Below are positions 62,301-64,000 of a stretch of DNA of 64,000 nucleotides, in pieces. This DNA is from Schlegelella_A sp036263655 (GTDB lineage: Bacteria; Pseudomonadota; Gammaproteobacteria; Burkholderiales; Burkholderiaceae_C). How positions within the stretch are numbered: position 1 is the first letter of the stretch; every line of letters starts with the position of its first letter. A program made the translations under genes and the position numbers. The stretch spans positions 124,001 to 188,000 of the forward strand of contig DATAGP010000009.1 in the NCBI GenBank assembly GCA_036263655.1, in the 5' to 3' direction. The notes below the pieces were generated by a model. It made no database searches. It was not told the origin of the DNA and saw only the letters and a list, made by a program, of their open reading frames with translations.

Positions 62301-64000
62301 CGCCGAAGGTACGGTGCCGTCCGGCTCTCGGCGACCGACGCGACCTCGCGCGGTCGCCCGGTCGCGACGATGCGCCCGCCGTCGGCGCCGGCGCTCGGGC
62401 CGATGTCGACGACCCAGTCGCTGCCGGCGACGACGCGCATGTCGTGCTCGACGACGATGACCGTGTTGCCGGCATCGACGAGGCCGTGCAGCTGCGCCAG
62501 GAGCTTGTCGACGTCGTCGGCGTGCAGGCCGGTGGTCGGCTCGTCGAGCACGTAGAGCGTCTGCCCGCGCTGCGCCCGCTGCAGCTCGGTCGCGAGCTTG
62601 ATGCGCTGCGCCTCGCCGCCCGACAGCTCGGTCGCCGGCTGGCCGAGGCGCAGGTAGCCGAGTCCGATGTCGCTCAGCACGGCCAGCGGCCGGCGCACCG
62701 CCGGCTCCTCGGCGAAGAACGCGGCCGCTTCGTCGACGGTCATGCGCAGCACGTCGGCGATGTGGCGGCCGTTCCACTCGACGGCCAGCGTCGCCTCGTT
62801 GTAGCGCGCGCCGTGGCAGGAGGGGCACGGCGCGTAGACGCTCGGCATGAACAGCATCTCGACGCTGACGAAGCCCTCGCCTTCGCAGGTGTCGCAGCGG
62901 CCCTTGGCGACGTTGAAGGAGAAGCGGCCGGCGTCGTAGCGGCGCGCCCGCGCTGCCTTGGTGGCCGCGAACAGGCGGCGCACGTGGTCGAACAGTCCGG
63001 TGTAGGTGGCGAGGTTCGAGCGCGGCGTCCGGCCGATCGGCTTCTGGTCGACGCGGGCGAGGCGCCGCAGGCCGTCCATGCCGGCGGCGATGCGACCGCG
63101 GGTCTCCTGCGCGACGGTCGGCGCGTCGGCCTCGCCCTCGTCGTCCTCGGCATCCGCCGGCTCGTGGCCCAGGTGGCGGCAGACCAGCTCCACCAGCGCC
63201 TGGCTGACGAGGCTCGACTTGCCCGATCCCGAGACCCCGGTCACCGACGTGAACACGCCGAGCGGGAAGCGCGCGTCGAGGTCGAGCAGGTTGTTGCGCG
63301 TGACGCCGTGCAGCTCGAGCCAGCCGTGCGGTTCGCGCTCCGGCCGACGCCCTTCGGGCTTCGCGGCGAACAGATGGGCCGCCGTCCGCGATGCCGGCAC
63401 CGCCTGCAGCCCGGACGGCGGGCCGCTGTAGAGGACCTGTCCGCCCTGCTCGCCGGCGGCCGGGCCGACGTCGACCAGCCAGTCGGCGCGCCGCATGATC
63501 TCGAGGTCGTGCTCGACCACGAAGACCGAGTTGCCCGATCGCTTGAGCTCGTCGAGCGCGTGCAGCAGGGCCTCGCCGTCGGCGGGATGCAGGCCCGCCG
63601 ACGGCTCGTCGAGGACGTAGACGACGCCGAACAGGTTGGAGCGGATCTGCGTTGCCAGGCGCAGCCGCTGCAGCTCGCCGGGCGAGAGGGTCGGCGTGCT
63701 GCGATCGAGCGACAGGTAGCCGAGGCCGAGCGCCTGCAGGGTCGCGATGCGGGCCGCGAGGTCGGCGGCGAGGCGCTGCGCGGCGATGCGCTTCTCCTCG
63801 GAGAGGTTCGGGGTGCGCCGCACGTCGAAGGCCGCGTCGTGGGCCGAGCCGCCGGCGGCCACGCGACGCGACGTGTCGCGCTGCGCCGCAGCCCGGCTGA
63901 GGGTGGAGCCGGCTGCGCCGTCGCCGTCCAAGCGGCCGGCCGCCGCCGGCGCGAGCAGCGCCGCCGCGTGGTCGAGCGGCATCTGCGAGAGCGTGCCGAT
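62291..64000 (-). CDS. uvrA: UvrA-type excinuclease ATPase, paralogue class (partial, N-terminus beyond right edge)
   Basis: The last 569 residues of a UvrA-family protein; the frame is open to the right edge. The first ABC half shows LSPGELQRLRLATQI and VYVLDEPSAGLHPAD. The second has Walker A GVSGSGKSSL, a zinc module CDTCEGEGFVSVEMLFMPSVYAPCPSCHG, signature LSGGEAQRIKLATEL and YVLDEPTTGLHADD. The LSPGE signature in the first half and compact size are features of UvrA paralogues (UvrA2/drug-resistance type) rather than the housekeeping UvrA. Role in DNA damage or drug tolerance is inferred. Confidence 0.9.
   Translation of the reverse strand: MGTLSQMPLDHAAALLAPAAAGRLDGDGAAGSTLSRAAAQRDTSRRVAAGGSAHDAAFDVRRTPNLSEEKRIAAQRLAADLAARIATLQALGLGYLSLDRSTPTLSPGELQRLRLATQIRSNLFGVVYVLDEPSAGLHPADGEALLHALDELKRSGNSVFVVEHDLEIMRRADWLVDVGPAAGEQGGQVLYSGPPSGLQAVPASRTAAHLFAAKPEGRRPEREPHGWLELHGVTRNNLLDLDARFPLGVFTSVTGVSGSGKSSLVSQALVELVCRHLGHEPADAEDDEGEADAPTVAQETRGRIAAGMDGLRRLARVDQKPIGRTPRSNLATYTGLFDHVRRLFAATKAARARRYDAGRFSFNVAKGRCDTCEGEGFVSVEMLFMPSVYAPCPSCHGARYNEATLAVEWNGRHIADVLRMTVDEAAAFFAEEPAVRRPLAVLSDIGLGYLRLGQPATELSGGEAQRIKLATELQRAQRGQTLYVLDEPTTGLHADDVDKLLAQLHGLVDAGNTVIVVEHDMRVVAGSDWVVDIGPSAGADGGRIVATGRPREVASVAESRTAPYLRRYL

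Overview
The window is about 70% GC with dense, tightly packed genes. It looks like chromosomal DNA of a betaproteobacterium, probably Burkholderiales. The pointers are a Bug-family solute receptor, a betaproteobacterial-type type IV minor pilin operon, a TamA/TamB pair, and GTG starts with GTGA/ATGA overlaps. No plasmid, phage or insertion-sequence gene was recognised.

Layout. 1-4855 (minus): an amine or aromatic catabolic operon, Rieske oxygenase > glutamine synthetase-like ligase > 2Fe-2S ferredoxin > TRAP permeases DctQ and DctM (cut by the left edge). 5116-11310 (plus): pilE-fimT-pilV-pilW-pilX-pilY1. 11372-16742: 2-hydroxyacid metabolism (a 3-hydroxyisobutyrate dehydrogenase-family reductase, an Ldh2-family dehydrogenase, a MOFRL glycerate kinase) with two unknown proteins. 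16850-24157 (plus): a CoxE-like VWA protein, then tamA and tamB. 24516-24590: tRNA-Arg(CCT). 25125-29251: a probable accessory segment with a galactose-oxidase-like secreted copper radical oxidase carrying three C-terminal modules on Ala-Pro linkers, and a HAF-repeat protein. 29457-32914: a P-loop NTPase fused to a degenerate nucleotide cyclase domain, small unknown proteins and a response regulator. 33038-37357: an IlvD/Edd sugar-acid dehydratase and modABC behind a ModE-type palindrome. 37518-41079: a KaiC-like double ATPase with a hybrid histidine kinase. 41251-43519: ctpA and a MoeB/ThiF-type enzyme.

43578-48001 (minus): suyA-suyB-slcC-comC plus a Bug receptor, which reads as a 3-sulfolactate degradation operon. 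SlcC and ComC together invert (S)- to (R)-sulfolactate through sulfopyruvate, and SuyAB splits the (R) form into pyruvate and sulfite. 48132-55989: DedA, LOG-family protein, arginase, AsmA-like protein, thioredoxin-like protein, exonuclease III, threonine aldolase and small unknowns. 56072-62300 (plus): a signalling block of CHASE3-GAF hybrid kinase with three receivers, CheR, receiver-less CheB and a receiver-kinase. 62291-64000 (minus): a UvrA paralogue cut by the right edge.

The most interesting parts are the oxygenase/GS-like ligase operon (an aniline-dioxygenase-like logic of gamma-glutamylating an amine before oxidation), the sulfolactate operon, the modular copper radical oxidase near the tRNA, the NTPase-cyclase fusion, and the ModE-type palindrome between modABC and a KaiC-like sensor gene. 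All functions are read from sequence patterns; no database search was run.
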